A stretch of DNA of 38,693 bases from Bifidobacterium breve (GCA_943328795.2 CALQBK020000026.1:1-38693); one strand, 5' to 3'; counted from the first letter of the stretch, positions 16,391 to 25,190 are shown. Numbers and translations are program-made. Notes: a model not told the origin generated them from the letters alone.

Positions 16391-16479
16391 ACCGGTCGCC
16401 ACCTATCGAGGCTCGCCGCCGAGGCCGCCCCGCCGTCGCCGACGCTCGGCAAACCTCGTCCGCAGCCCGCCCCCCCTCC

Positions 16480-17508
16480 CTACCGCGCGACCATCACCAC
16501 GACGCGCACGCCTTGCCCTTCGCCCTGGGCGGCGACGCCGACCGAGCTGAAGTCCGGGGCGAAGATCGCCCGCTGGTCGGCGGACCACCACATCTGCTCG
16601 AGGCACGCCCGCAGCGAGTCCGCGCGGCACTCGCTGCCGTTGGCGCCGTCCACGAACCCCGAGCGGCGCAGCAGCATCGCCGCCGGCTCGGTCTCCCCGC
16701 CCGCGGTCAACGCCCGCAGCCGCGCCCGCGCGACGGAGTCGATGCCCGAGTCGCGCACCGGCGCGTCCCGGCCGTACCAGTCCCACAAGGACGCCAGCGC
16801 GTTGAACATCGCCTCCTCCGGGTCGTCCCCCGCGAGCTGGCCCTGGAACGGCGGCGTCTCCGGGGTTCGCTCCCCGACGTACACCGGCAGCGTCGCGACG
16901 ACGTGGCCATCGGCGACGGCCTCCAAGAGCCACTCCCCGGCCCGGTCGAGCAACAGCCCCTTCTCGACCACACGCACGTTGCCGCTCGGGTCCGACGCGC
17001 GCCACTGCGCCCCCGAGAGGGGGACCAGGTCCCCGACTTGGGCCTCGCGCGGGATCGGGGGAAGCGCCGGCCCCGAGGCGCCCCGGAGCACCACCCAGAT
17101 GTCGTCGTCGGGCCCGCGGGCGCGCACCAGGCCGAGATCACCGCTCACCGGCAGCGTCAGCTTGGGTATCGCCTCGTGGTCGACGTGAACCACTTGCATG
17201 TCGAGCACCGGGTACGGGTAGCCGGCCCGCACCGCCGCCCACCGGGCAGTGGAGAGGTCCACGTCGCGCCGGGCAGCGACCTCGAGCGCGACGCCCGCGG
17301 CGGCGCCCGAGAGCACCTCCTCCCACGGGTCGGAGCCAAGCACCTGCGCGACCAGCGGGTCAACCGGCCGGGCGAGGTGCCGGACATAGAGCGCGCCGAC
17401 CGGCGACGGCAGGTGGGGCGCAGACGGTGCCGCTGACACCACGGGCTCCGCCGGGCGATGGGCACACGAGAGCGAGAGAGGCAGGACCAACCAAGAGAGG
17501 GCGCGCAT
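16480..17508 (-). CDS. Lipoprotein with CAP-like C-terminal domain
   Basis: The protein is 342 residues. The signal MRALSWLVLPLSLSC gives a lipidated Cys15. The N-terminal two thirds were not recognised. The last ~110 residues resemble a degenerate CAP/SCP domain: a helix with NALASLWDWYG, then MWWSADQRAIFAPDFSSVGVAAQ, which mirrors the family W-x-S-x-x-H-R-x-x-I-x-x-P...VGVG block (His replaced by Gln). It is therefore probably a surface-exposed, secreted-type domain; activity is doubtful. ATG 17508 gives the signal peptide; the frame is open further upstream but that part is not coding-like. A fragment matching its C-terminus lies at 14521-14607. Confidence 0.82.
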   Translation of the reverse strand: MRALSWLVLPLSLSCAHRPAEPVVSAAPSAPHLPSPVGALYVRHLARPVDPLVAQVLGSDPWEEVLSGAAAGVALEVAARRDVDLSTARWAAVRAGYPYPVLDMQVVHVDHEAIPKLTLPVSGDLGLVRARGPDDDIWVVLRGASGPALPPIPREAQVGDLVPLSGAQWRASDPSGNVRVVEKGLLLDRAGEWLLEAVADGHVVATLPVYVGERTPETPPFQGQLAGDDPEEAMFNALASLWDWYGRDAPVRDSGIDSVARARLRALTAGGETEPAAMLLRRSGFVDGANGSECRADSLRACLEQMWWSADQRAIFAPDFSSVGVAAQGEGQGVRVVVMVAR

Positions 17509-17599
17509 CCGATCCGTTACTCCCAAACCGCGGCGGACGCCGGTGATTGTTTGTCTCCCTGCGCGCGTAGCGATAAGGCCCGGCACCCTTGGAGCGACC

Positions 17600-17872
17600 G
17601 TGGCTGACATCGAGATCCTGCACGCAGACATGAACGGCGGCCGCATTCAGCAGCTCGAGGTGCGGATCAAGAACACCCGCGCCCGGCACATCGACCGCGC
17701 CACCGCGGTCACCTGGGCGCGCGAGGGCCACTCGCTGATCCCGGTGCACGGGCACGGGCACGACGTCGCGCGTGGGCACGCGCTGTCGCTCGTCGAGGTC
17801 GGCGAGGACGTTTTCCTGCGGACGGACACGCGTGCCGAGGCGTCAGACTCGGTGCACTTCCCCGGGCACTAG
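17600..17872 (+). CDS. Small protein, possibly DUF3892-like
   Basis: About 90 residues from GTG 17600, preceded by GGAG at good spacing. It begins VADIEILHADMNGGRIQQLEVR and ends with a VGEDVFLRTDTRAEASDSVHF-type pattern. The order of short strands and the late LRTD..ASDSV segment recall DUF3892, a small beta-rich family of unknown role; this is from memory and tentative. No signal peptide. It diverges from the CAP-like lipoprotein and converges with the molybdenum hydroxylase genes. A longer start at 17543 lies in non-coding-looking sequence. Confidence 0.68.
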   Translation: MADIEILHADMNGGRIQQLEVRIKNTRARHIDRATAVTWAREGHSLIPVHGHGHDVARGHALSLVEVGEDVFLRTDTRAEASDSVHFPGH

Positions 17873-17945
17873 ACCGGAGCACAAGAGGCGGCAGCACCAC
17901 GGCCTCTCCGTGTCTCCGCGCCTCCGTGTCGGAAGCTTGGAGGCC

Positions 17946-18869
17946 CTACCCCAAGACCTGAGCCGCAGCCCGCGCGACCTCGACCCGCACCATCTTCTTC
18001 CGCCACGTCGCCGGCGCCATGTGCGTGCTCAACGGCTGGCACGCCTTGAACGCGGCCTCGGCGAGCGCCTCGCGGCTCTCGGCCTCGACGTACATCGGCC
18101 GGGAGCTGACGGACGAGATCACCGCGGACCACGGCCCCCCGCGCCCCGCCGGACCGCCAACGGCGACCAGCACCTGCGCGTAGTCGATCGCCTGCCGGGT
18201 ACGGAGCTTGCGGTGACACACGGCCCGTGTGTCAAGCGGGACGAGCACGCGCGTGAGCACCTCGTCGCGCTCGAGCCGCAGCCAAGCCATCCCGTCGTCG
18301 TGATACATCTCTGATACATTCACCCGCCGTACGCCGCGCACCGAGACGAGCTCCGCTTGCGCCCCGAGCAGCCACAGCGCCGGGACAGTGTCGGCCGCGT
18401 GTGTCGCGTAGCAGCCGCGGCCTTTCGGCGCGACGTGGCAGATCGTGCCCTCGCGTTTTAAGCAATAGCCCAGCGAAGCACGCCAACCCGCGGGCTGGTT
18501 GTAATACATGCATCGTGTATCAAGCACCAGGTTCCCGCCGAGCGTCGCCATCGCCTGGATGGTCGGGGTCGCGACCGTGCGACAGGCCGCCGCGAGCGCC
18601 GGGAGCCGCGCGTTCACCGTCGCGTGCCGGGCGACCTCGCGCAACGTCGTCGCTGCGCCGATCTCGAGCCAGCCGCCGGACTCGGTGATCCCGCGCAGCC
18701 CCAGCCGGCGCGTGGACACGAGCAACGTGGGCTCGAACAGCCGGTGCTTCATCGAGACCAGCAGGTCCGTGCCGCCGGCGATCAGCTGACTGCCCGGCTG
18801 GGAGAGCAAGCGGGAGGCGTCGAGCAGGTCGGTCGGCGCCTGGTAGTCGAAGCGAGAGAGGGGCAGCAT
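17946..18869 (-). CDS. hcrB: 4-Hydroxybenzoyl-CoA reductase-type FAD/[4Fe-4S] (beta) subunit
   Basis: The protein is 307 residues of the CO dehydrogenase/xanthine oxidase FAD-subunit family. FAD motifs: IAGGTDLLVSMK (about 30-41) and ATLGGNLV (about 108-115). Right after the second motif lies an insert with four cysteines, Cys120, Cys136, Cys144 and Cys153, spaced 16, 8 and 9. This is the spacing of the insert that binds the additional [4Fe-4S] cluster in the beta subunit of 4-hydroxybenzoyl-CoA reductase (HcrB/HbaD) and is absent from ordinary xanthine-oxidase-type FAD subunits. The enzyme removes the phenolic hydroxyl reductively with low-potential electrons. ATG 18869 overlaps the stop of the large-subunit gene (ATGA). 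The gene symbol rests on the cysteine insert and gene order; the actual substrate is inferred. Confidence 0.88.
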   Translation of the reverse strand: MLPLSRFDYQAPTDLLDASRLLSQPGSQLIAGGTDLLVSMKHRLFEPTLLVSTRRLGLRGITESGGWLEIGAATTLREVARHATVNARLPALAAACRTVATPTIQAMATLGGNLVLDTRCMYYNQPAGWRASLGYCLKREGTICHVAPKGRGCYATHAADTVPALWLLGAQAELVSVRGVRRVNVSEMYHDDGMAWLRLERDEVLTRVLVPLDTRAVCHRKLRTRQAIDYAQVLVAVGGPAGRGGPWSAVISSVSSRPMYVEAESREALAEAAFKACQPLSTHMAPATWRKKMVRVEVARAAAQVLG

Positions 18870-21208
18870 CAGGTCGCCTTCCGCGACAGCGCGCTGAGCA
18901 CCCTGTCCGGCGTGTACGGGGGCTTGAGGAACCAGACGCCCGTGGCGTCGTGGAGCGCGTTGGCGATCGCGGGGACGGTCGAGAGCTGCGGACCTTCGCC
19001 CGCCTCCTTCGCGCCAAAAGGCCCGTTCGGATCGTGCGTCTCGATGATGAACGTCTCGATCTCGGGGGTCTCGTGGATGGTCGGGATCTTGTACTCGAGC
19101 AGGCTGGGGGTCGCCATCATCGCACCCCGGTATCGCTGCTCCTCGTAGAGCGCCTCGCCGACGCCCATGTACACGCAGCCCTCGATCTGGCCCTCGACGA
19201 TCGTGCGGTTGATCGCGCGGCCGCAGTCGTGCGCGACCCAGATCTTGTCGACCCGCACGATGCCGGTCTCGACGTCTACGGTCACCTCGGCGACCTGGGC
19301 GGTGAACGAGTACGCGGGGGAGGGCCCGACGGACTGGCGGCGGAAGCGGCTCCCGATCTTGTGGGGCTTGTACCCGCCGACCTCCCCGATCGGGCCGAAC
19401 ATCTCCTCCGCGAGCCACACGGCGTCGACGAACGCTACGCCCCTGGTTGGGTCCGCGGTGACGAACACCCTGCGCCCCTGGAACGAGAGCGCGGCGGGGT
19501 CTACCGCGAGCTTGGCGGCGACAGCCGTGGCCAGCCGCTCGCGGGCGCGATCGGAGGCCGAGATACAGGCGTTGCCCGCCATGAAGGTGACCCGGGAGGA
19601 GTAGCTCCCGAGGTCCACGGGCGTGAGCGCCGTGTCCCCTTCGATCACCCGCACGTCCGAGGGCTCGATCCCGAGCCGCTCGGCGCAGAGCGCGGCGAGC
19701 ATGTGGATGCTGCCCTGGCCGCAGTCGGCGGTCCCGGAGAACAGGGTCACCTCCCCCGAGCGATCCACCTTGAGCTGCACAGACGACTGCGAGAGCTCGT
19801 TTTGATACACGGGGTGCAGGGCGCCGCACATGTAGGCCGACGCCGCGAGCCCGAGACCCCGACCGGGGCCGAGCTTGCCGCGCCGCTCGGCGTAGCCGCT
19901 GGCGTTCACCACGGCGTCGATGCACTCCTTCATGCCGACGGAGGTGACCTTGAGCCCGTTGCAGGTCTCGCTGTCGGGCTCGATGCAGTTGGCCTTCCGC
20001 ATCTCAGCAGGGTCCAAGCCCAGCTTCTCCGCGGCCCGGTCCACGTGCATCTCGAGCGCGAGCCGCGGTTGGATCGCCCCGTGCCCGCGCTTCGGGCCGC
20101 ACGGCGGCTTGTTCGTGTACAGTCGGTGCGACTCGAAGCGGTAGTTCTCCAGCCGGTACGGCAGCGGCATGAACACGCCGAGGTAGTAGCTGGTGACCAC
20201 CCCGTAGCTGGCGTAGGCGCCGCCCTCGGCCCAGGCCTTGAAATCGATCGCGGTGATGCTGCCGTCCTTCTTGAACCCCATCTTCAGCCACAGGCGCGTC
20301 GGGTGGCGGCCGCGGTGGGTGTAGAACACCTCCTCGCGCTCCAGCGCGATCTTCACGGGCCGACCGAGCTTGCGGGCCAGGTGGGCGGCGACGATGTCGG
20401 TGCAGAAGGGATCGCACTTCCCGCCGTACCCGGCGCCGATGGCGGGCTTGATGAGCCGGACGTCTTGCTCCCGCATGCCGAGCACGTGCGCGACGTCCCG
20501 GTGGACGTAGTGGGGGTTCTGGGTGCTGGACCAGAGCGTGAGCTTGCCGTCGGGCTCGGGGTTGGCGAGCGCGACGTGGGTCTCGAGCGGGACGTGCGTG
20601 CTGCCGGGGTACTCGTACGTGTCCTCGATGACGAGGTCGGCGGCTGCGAAGCCGACGTCGATGTCCCCGTACTCCTGGAATACACGGCGCAGGATGTTGG
20701 ACGGCTTGCGCGACGCCTCGTGGATGTGGGGCTTCGTCGGATCGAGGGCGTCTTCGATAGTGAGCACGGGCACCAGGCGCTCGTAGGTGACCTTGACCGC
20801 GCGGGCAGCCCGGTGCGCGGTCTCCTCGTCCACGGCAGCGATACATGCGACCGGCTCACCGATGTATCGAACCTTGCCGATGGCCATCGCGGTCTCGTCC
20901 TGCGCGACCGGGATGACCCCGTACTTCTTCGGTAGTTCTTCGCCAAGCGCGAACCCGACGACCCCGGGGATCGCCAACGCGGCCGATACATCCACATTCA
21001 CAATCCGCGCGTGCGGCTCGGTGGAGCGAACGAACTTCCCGTAGACCATCCGCGGCAGCTTGATGTCGTCGGTGTACACCGCTGCGCCGACGATGCGGGC
21101 GCGCCCGTCGATCTTGCGCTCGGAGCGCCCGACCACGCCGCCCTCCGCGGCCTCGCCCGTGTGCGTTGGGTAGACGGCCCAGCCAGGCCGGTTCTCGCTG
21201 TCGCTCAT
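18869..21208 (-). CDS. hcrA: Molybdenum-binding (alpha) subunit of the same hydroxylase
   Basis: The protein is 779 residues, normal for the molybdopterin-cytosine-dinucleotide subunit of the xanthine oxidase family. Visible elements: the N-terminal hammerhead domain (RSERKIDGRARIVGAAVYTDD, residues about 27-47), GAGYGGKCDPF, TADCGQGSIHM, and the catalytic Glu738 in GAKEAGEGP. It catalyses the substrate conversion at the Mo centre. ATG 21208 overlaps the stop of the small-subunit gene (ATGA) and has a GGGGAG-type Shine-Dalgarno. With its neighbours it makes a three-gene operon in the order small - large - medium, as I recall for hcrCAB and hbaBCD. A very long opposite-strand frame here is an artefact. 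Confidence 0.92.
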   Translation of the reverse strand: MSDSENRPGWAVYPTHTGEAAEGGVVGRSERKIDGRARIVGAAVYTDDIKLPRMVYGKFVRSTEPHARIVNVDVSAALAIPGVVGFALGEELPKKYGVIPVAQDETAMAIGKVRYIGEPVACIAAVDEETAHRAARAVKVTYERLVPVLTIEDALDPTKPHIHEASRKPSNILRRVFQEYGDIDVGFAAADLVIEDTYEYPGSTHVPLETHVALANPEPDGKLTLWSSTQNPHYVHRDVAHVLGMREQDVRLIKPAIGAGYGGKCDPFCTDIVAAHLARKLGRPVKIALEREEVFYTHRGRHPTRLWLKMGFKKDGSITAIDFKAWAEGGAYASYGVVTSYYLGVFMPLPYRLENYRFESHRLYTNKPPCGPKRGHGAIQPRLALEMHVDRAAEKLGLDPAEMRKANCIEPDSETCNGLKVTSVGMKECIDAVVNASGYAERRGKLGPGRGLGLAASAYMCGALHPVYQNELSQSSVQLKVDRSGEVTLFSGTADCGQGSIHMLAALCAERLGIEPSDVRVIEGDTALTPVDLGSYSSRVTFMAGNACISASDRARERLATAVAAKLAVDPAALSFQGRRVFVTADPTRGVAFVDAVWLAEEMFGPIGEVGGYKPHKIGSRFRRQSVGPSPAYSFTAQVAEVTVDVETGIVRVDKIWVAHDCGRAINRTIVEGQIEGCVYMGVGEALYEEQRYRGAMMATPSLLEYKIPTIHETPEIETFIIETHDPNGPFGAKEAGEGPQLSTVPAIANALHDATGVWFLKPPYTPDRVLSALSRKAT

Positions 21209-21672
21209 CGCTCCCCCCTCGCCACTTCGCGGGCGGCCGCGAGGATCTTGGTGTACCCGGTGCACCGGCAGATGTTGGACCCAAGCGCGTCCCGGATCGC
21301 GTCATCGCTCGGCGAGGGCTGCTCTGAGAGCAGGTGGGCCAAGCACAGCACGATGCCGGGCGTGCAGTAGCCGCACTGGCTCGCGACGTGCTTGTCGAAC
21401 GCCGCGACGACGGGGGCCTCCGCGGGCCCGATGCCCTCGATGGTCTGCACCGACGCGCCCTCCATCTCGGCCGCGAGCGTGATGCAGGCCAACCGCGGGA
21501 GGCCGTCCACGCGCACCGTGCACGCGCCGCAGTCCCCGACGTCACAGCCGTGCTTGGAGCCGGTCAGCGCCAGGTCTTCCCGCAGGAAGTCCAAGAGCGT
21601 GCGCGCCGCTGGGATGAGCCGCCGCTGCGGCTCACCGTTGACGTGGAGGGACAGGATGACGTCGTCGGACAT
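21205..21672 (-). CDS. hcrC: [2Fe-2S] (gamma) subunit of the same hydroxylase
   Basis: The protein is 155 residues. It carries the two [2Fe-2S] clusters of the family: plant-ferredoxin type Cys43, Cys48, Cys51, Cys63 (GCDVGDCGACTV...LAC) and the four-helix-bundle type Cys100, Cys103, Cys135, Cys137 (QCGYCTPG...ICRCTGY). It passes electrons between the FAD/[4Fe-4S] subunit and the Mo centre. AGGAGGAA lies ideally before ATG 21672. It is first in the operon; the promoter must be in the 66 bases shared with the divergent lipoprotein gene. No maturation genes (XdhC, MobA-like) are visible nearby. Confidence 0.93.
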   Translation of the reverse strand: MSDDVILSLHVNGEPQRRLIPAARTLLDFLREDLALTGSKHGCDVGDCGACTVRVDGLPRLACITLAAEMEGASVQTIEGIGPAEAPVVAAFDKHVASQCGYCTPGIVLCLAHLLSEQPSPSDDAIRDALGSNICRCTGYTKILAAAREVARGER

Positions 21673-21738
21673 GCATTTCCTCCTATCGCCTCGACGCGAT
21701 CTCCGGGCATGATAGCAGCCGCCCGCCCGAGGTACTTC

Positions 21739-22803
21739 ATGCGCAATCTCGTCCTTTCCCCTGCCTTCTCCGTCGTGCTCCCTTTCGCCCTGGCAGCCCT
21801 GTTGCCGGGCTGTGACGGCAAGTCGGTCGACTCCGACACCTCTGGCGCGGACGCCGACACGGACGCAGACGCCGACACCGACACGGACGCCGACAGCGAC
21901 GCGGATACGGACACCGACACGGACGCCGATTGCACCGCGACGGTCACCAGCTTCAGCCCGGCCACAGGGGCCACGGACGTCGGGGTGGACACGTCCATCT
22001 CCGCGATGTTCTCCGCGGCCGCTACCACCGCGTCGGTCTCGGTCACCGACAGCTCGGGCGCCGCCGTCTCTGGCTCCACCGCGCTCGCAGGCGACGGGAT
22101 GAGCGTCGGCTTTGTCCCGGACGACCTGCTCGACCGCTCGTCGACCTACGACGTCGAGGTCTCCGTCTGCGACGCCGCGTACACGTCCTCGTTCACCACC
22201 GCTGGTGAGAGCACGTCGGTCACCCTCGACGACCACACCTACGACATCGACCTGACCGGGTCGGACATCACCTGGGTCGCGCCGTCCTCCAGCGCCGGCG
22301 CCGCGCTCACCGGCCAGCTCGACGCCGACCACCTGCTGATCATGGTGCAGTCCTCCGGCGCCACCATCGACACCGTCGCCGCCGCTGGCCAGATCCACAA
22401 CGGCGCGCTCATCCAGTACCAGTGCGCGTACGCGATCGACTTCCCCGCGAGCAGCTTCGCCGGCAACCCGGCGTTCACCGCCGGGCCGATGGACGCGAGC
22501 CTCTCCAGCGGCTCCACCGAGGTGCCCGTCTACGACCTGCAGTTCACCGGCACGTTCGCCACCGACGCGGGCTCCATCCGGAACACCGAAGTGACCGGCC
22601 TGATCGACAGCCGGCCGGTCTCGGACGGCATCGGCTACGACATCTGCGACTTCTTGCCGCTGTACGGCGACGAGTGCGTCGCGTGCCCCGATGGCGAGGT
22701 CAAGTGCATCGCGCTCGACATCATCGACAGCTCGTCCCCGTACGACAGCACGGTGACCATCGACGCCGCGATCGACCCGTCGACCGACTCGCACTGCAAC
22801 TAG
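21739..22803 (+). CDS. Asp-rich-linker lipoprotein with Ig-like domain
   Basis: The protein is 354 residues. The signal peptide ends in lipobox LLPGC (Cys25). Residues 37-64 are an almost pure Asp/Ala/Thr linker, typical of Myxococcota surface lipoproteins. Residues about 66-155 match a bacterial Ig-like domain of the Big_5/SbsA type (VTSFSPATGATDVGVDTSISAMFS). The remaining ~200 residues were not recognised and contain a Cys-rich stretch near the end (CDFLPLYGDECVACPDGEVKC). It is probably surface-exposed. ATG 21739 is preferred, with AGG before it; an ATG at 21709 would give a longer n-region. Confidence 0.88.
   Translation: MRNLVLSPAFSVVLPFALAALLPGCDGKSVDSDTSGADADTDADADTDTDADSDADTDTDTDADCTATVTSFSPATGATDVGVDTSISAMFSAAATTASVSVTDSSGAAVSGSTALAGDGMSVGFVPDDLLDRSSTYDVEVSVCDAAYTSSFTTAGESTSVTLDDHTYDIDLTGSDITWVAPSSSAGAALTGQLDADHLLIMVQSSGATIDTVAAAGQIHNGALIQYQCAYAIDFPASSFAGNPAFTAGPMDASLSSGSTEVPVYDLQFTGTFATDAGSIRNTEVTGLIDSRPVSDGIGYDICDFLPLYGDECVACPDGEVKCIALDIIDSSSPYDSTVTIDAAIDPSTDSHCN
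21847..21930 (+). repeat. Low-complexity GAC/GCC-rich repeat coding Asp linker
   Basis: A degenerate run of GAC-GCC and GAC-ACC codons encodes the Asp/Ala/Thr linker of the lipoprotein. The repeat could expand or contract by slippage, changing the distance of the domain from the membrane. Confidence 0.8.
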
Positions 22804-22813
22804 GGACGACCCG

Positions 22814-25099
22814 TCAGTTACAGCTCATCACCCCGCCCCGGACGAGGCAGCGCCCGGCGCCGCCCACCACGGGGATCTCCACGCGGGCCCGCAGCGGGGT
22901 CACGCCGTCGAGGGTCAAGTCGCACGGCCCGGGCTCGGCGGTGAATTGGGCGACGGTGTCGTCGGCCCCGAGAGTGTCGGTGCTGGTTTGGGCCCCGCAC
23001 TGGAGGCCCGCCCCCGTGATTGGCTGATCGCTGTCGATGCGGAGCTTCCAGGAGACGTCCGGCCGCCGCGCTCGCTCCGCCACCGCCGGACAAAGACCCC
23101 GGGTAATTCCCGCGAGCCAAGCGACCTCCGAGTCGGCGCCGACCTCGGACACGCGTTGCTGCCAAGTTGGGAACGCCGCTTTGCAAGGCTCTTGGCCGAG
23201 CGCTTTTGCCAGGACCACGTCCGTCCACGCGACGAGCGCCCGGCCCTTCGTCACGTTGTGTTGGTCCGCCATGAGCAGCTCCCCAACCGTCGTGCGCCAC
23301 GACTGGTGGCGGGCCGCGCCGGTCTCGGGATCCGCGTAGTCGACGAGGAACGTCACCGGGTCGGTCTTCACGAGCTTCGAGCCCCTGATCGTCAAGTCCT
23401 GGAGGAACAGTTGCGTGGTACCCGAGTAGTAGTGGATGGGTTGGATGTCGTCGGGATCCGTGCTGCTCTCCTCGCCGTAGAACTTCTCCATCGCGAGGCT
23501 CGGCGGCAGGTCGACGCTGAAGTGCACGTCGTGGGCGACGGTTCGGGTGAGCGACTCGAAGCCGGCGCCAAACAGCCGATCCACGACGGCTTCGCTCCCG
23601 AGGTACACGTACGCGCCCTTGCCCTTCTCGGAGAGCTTGTCGAGCACGTCGTCCCGAAAGTCATGTCCAACGCCGATAGCGGTGAGGCGGACCCCGGCGC
23701 CCTCGTACGCCTCGCCGATCTCCGAGACGACGTCGGGGTTCACGCTGCCGGTGTTGAGTTCGGCGTCGGTGATCAGCATCACGCGACGATTGCGGCCCGC
23801 GACAGCGCTACGACCCGTGGCGATGCGGTAGCCCTCCCGCAACCCGATGTCCAGGTCTGTGCTCCCGCGCGGCCGCAGCGCCGCGATCAGGTCGTCCAGG
23901 ACGCGGGGACTGTCACGACCGACGACGAAGTTCTGGAGTGGCGTACAGACCTCGTCGTCGAACAGCACCACGTCGAGCCTGTCACCGGGCTTCAAACCCT
24001 CCTGCATGTCCCGGAGCCCTCGCTTCAGGTACTCCATGCGGCCCTCAGAAGCCATCGAGCCCGAGCGGTCCAACACGATCGTGAGGTCCAGCGGCGCGTG
24101 GGGCGGGCTCGCACCCCGGACGGCGAAGGAGACAGTGAGGGTGTCGTCCTCGGACTGGCGCGCGGAGCCGAGCATGCTGAAGGTGTCGGAGGCGTTGACG
24201 GGCACGGTGTCGAAGCTGAAGTAGTTCAGGAGCTCGTGGGGCCGGACCTGCGCGGGCTGCACCCCCCAGCCGTTCTGGGCGGCCCAGAGCAAGCGCTGGG
24301 CGCTCGCGAGGCTCATCGAGTCGTCGTTCGAGAGGAACACCGTGTCGCCCCAGCCTGTCGAGGAAGGTGGGGCTTCGGTCGTGACGGTGCTGGTGGGGGC
24401 CGGGGCGCCACCCGAGCGGACCCCGTCGAGCACGATGGTGTTCTCGTTGTAGGAGCCGCCCGCCGCGTTGGGGTTCGCGCCCCCGATCACGCCGGCGGCC
24501 TGGCCAACCGCGTCCTGGTAGGAGCGGCCTGTCGGGATGCGCTGGAGGAAGTCGCTCGTCATCGTCGTCGTGGACGAGGCTTGCTCCCTGTCAACGACTG
24601 CGCGTTCGCCGACGACGTCCACAGCCGCCCCTCCCGCCCTCATCTCAACTGCTACTGCGGTGACCCGGCCGAGCTGGACCTCGACGCCGTGCTTCTTCAC
24701 GGTCCCGAACCCCTGCACCTGGGCCACCAGCTCGTAGCTCCCGGGCGGCAGCTGGTCGAAGGCGAAGTCGCCCTGGTCGTCGGTCGTGCGCTGCATCGCG
24801 CCGCCGATCAGCGAGGGGCTGGCCAGCGTTAGGAGCGCGCCGGGCAGGGCGAGCCCGCCATCGTCGACGACGGATCCCTGGATCCGCCCGCTCGTGCTCG
24901 AGACGGATCGAGACGCGGGGTAAACCGGAGCGGACGCCGGGGGCGGGGAGGGCGCAGGGGCCCGCCAAGCGGGCGCCGGCGCTGCGAAGCACTCCCGCAG
25001 GATCATGGGCTCGGCGGGCGAGCGGACCTCGGGGATCGCAGCCCGGGCGGTCGGTGTTGGGAGACCAATACAGGACATTGCCAGCAGAAGTGTGAGCAT
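22814..25099 (-). CDS. Carboxypeptidase-regulatory / TonB-plug / VWA fusion protein
   Basis: The protein is 761 residues. The N-terminus MLTLLLAMSC is a possible lipobox (Cys10), or cleavage may follow TARA. A Pro/Ala linker is followed by a carboxypeptidase-regulatory-like domain (about 71-153), then a segment matching the plug domain of Oar/SusC-like TonB-dependent receptors (about 160-228: IPTGRSYQDAVGQAAGV, then NENTIVLDGV). No beta-barrel follows. Instead comes a YfbK-type segment (about 248-300) and a VWA domain (about 338-500) with a complete MIDAS: D344-x-S-x-S348, Thr414 and Asp445. The C-terminal 260 residues resemble the tail found in YfbK-like VWA proteins. It is probably a periplasmic or surface protein. 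ATG 25099 has GGAG at good spacing. It converges with the Asp-rich lipoprotein gene and follows rsmI on the same strand after 91 bases. Confidence 0.9.
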   Translation of the reverse strand: MLTLLLAMSCIGLPTPTARAAIPEVRSPAEPMILRECFAAPAPAWRAPAPSPPPASAPVYPASRSVSSTSGRIQGSVVDDGGLALPGALLTLASPSLIGGAMQRTTDDQGDFAFDQLPPGSYELVAQVQGFGTVKKHGVEVQLGRVTAVAVEMRAGGAAVDVVGERAVVDREQASSTTTMTSDFLQRIPTGRSYQDAVGQAAGVIGGANPNAAGGSYNENTIVLDGVRSGGAPAPTSTVTTEAPPSSTGWGDTVFLSNDDSMSLASAQRLLWAAQNGWGVQPAQVRPHELLNYFSFDTVPVNASDTFSMLGSARQSEDDTLTVSFAVRGASPPHAPLDLTIVLDRSGSMASEGRMEYLKRGLRDMQEGLKPGDRLDVVLFDDEVCTPLQNFVVGRDSPRVLDDLIAALRPRGSTDLDIGLREGYRIATGRSAVAGRNRRVMLITDAELNTGSVNPDVVSEIGEAYEGAGVRLTAIGVGHDFRDDVLDKLSEKGKGAYVYLGSEAVVDRLFGAGFESLTRTVAHDVHFSVDLPPSLAMEKFYGEESSTDPDDIQPIHYYSGTTQLFLQDLTIRGSKLVKTDPVTFLVDYADPETGAARHQSWRTTVGELLMADQHNVTKGRALVAWTDVVLAKALGQEPCKAAFPTWQQRVSEVGADSEVAWLAGITRGLCPAVAERARRPDVSWKLRIDSDQPITGAGLQCGAQTSTDTLGADDTVAQFTAEPGPCDLTLDGVTPLRARVEIPVVGGAGRCLVRGGVMSCN

Positions 25100-25190
25100 G
25101 CCAGCTCCGGGGGTATTGGAACCGTACACGGGGAGACGCGCGCGCGCTGGGCTTCACGGAAAGTTGACGGAGCGGATGTGGGAATTGCTA

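Larger units (their letters stand above)
15963..16479. other. Gene-free stretch with remnants and repeats
   Basis: These 517 bases lie between two minus-strand envelope genes. They contain repeat copy B (15980-16010), an 11-base inverted repeat (16351-16390) and a 15-base direct repeat (16273-16287 and 16378-16392). A 134-codon minus frame (16048-16452) has no family resemblance and mixed codon use, so I treat it as non-coding or as decayed coding sequence. No terminator with a T-run was seen. Confidence 0.5.

Noticed and set aside
16048-16452. 134-codon minus-strand frame between the FG-GAP and CAP-like genes
   Set aside because: No start signal, no family resemblance, mixed codon use and overlap with repeats; treated as non-coding or decayed sequence.
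17873-17945. Possible small gene or element between the DUF3892-like gene and hcrB
   Set aside because: Only 73 bases, with repetitive CTCCGTGT-like sequence and no start or hairpin; convergent gap.
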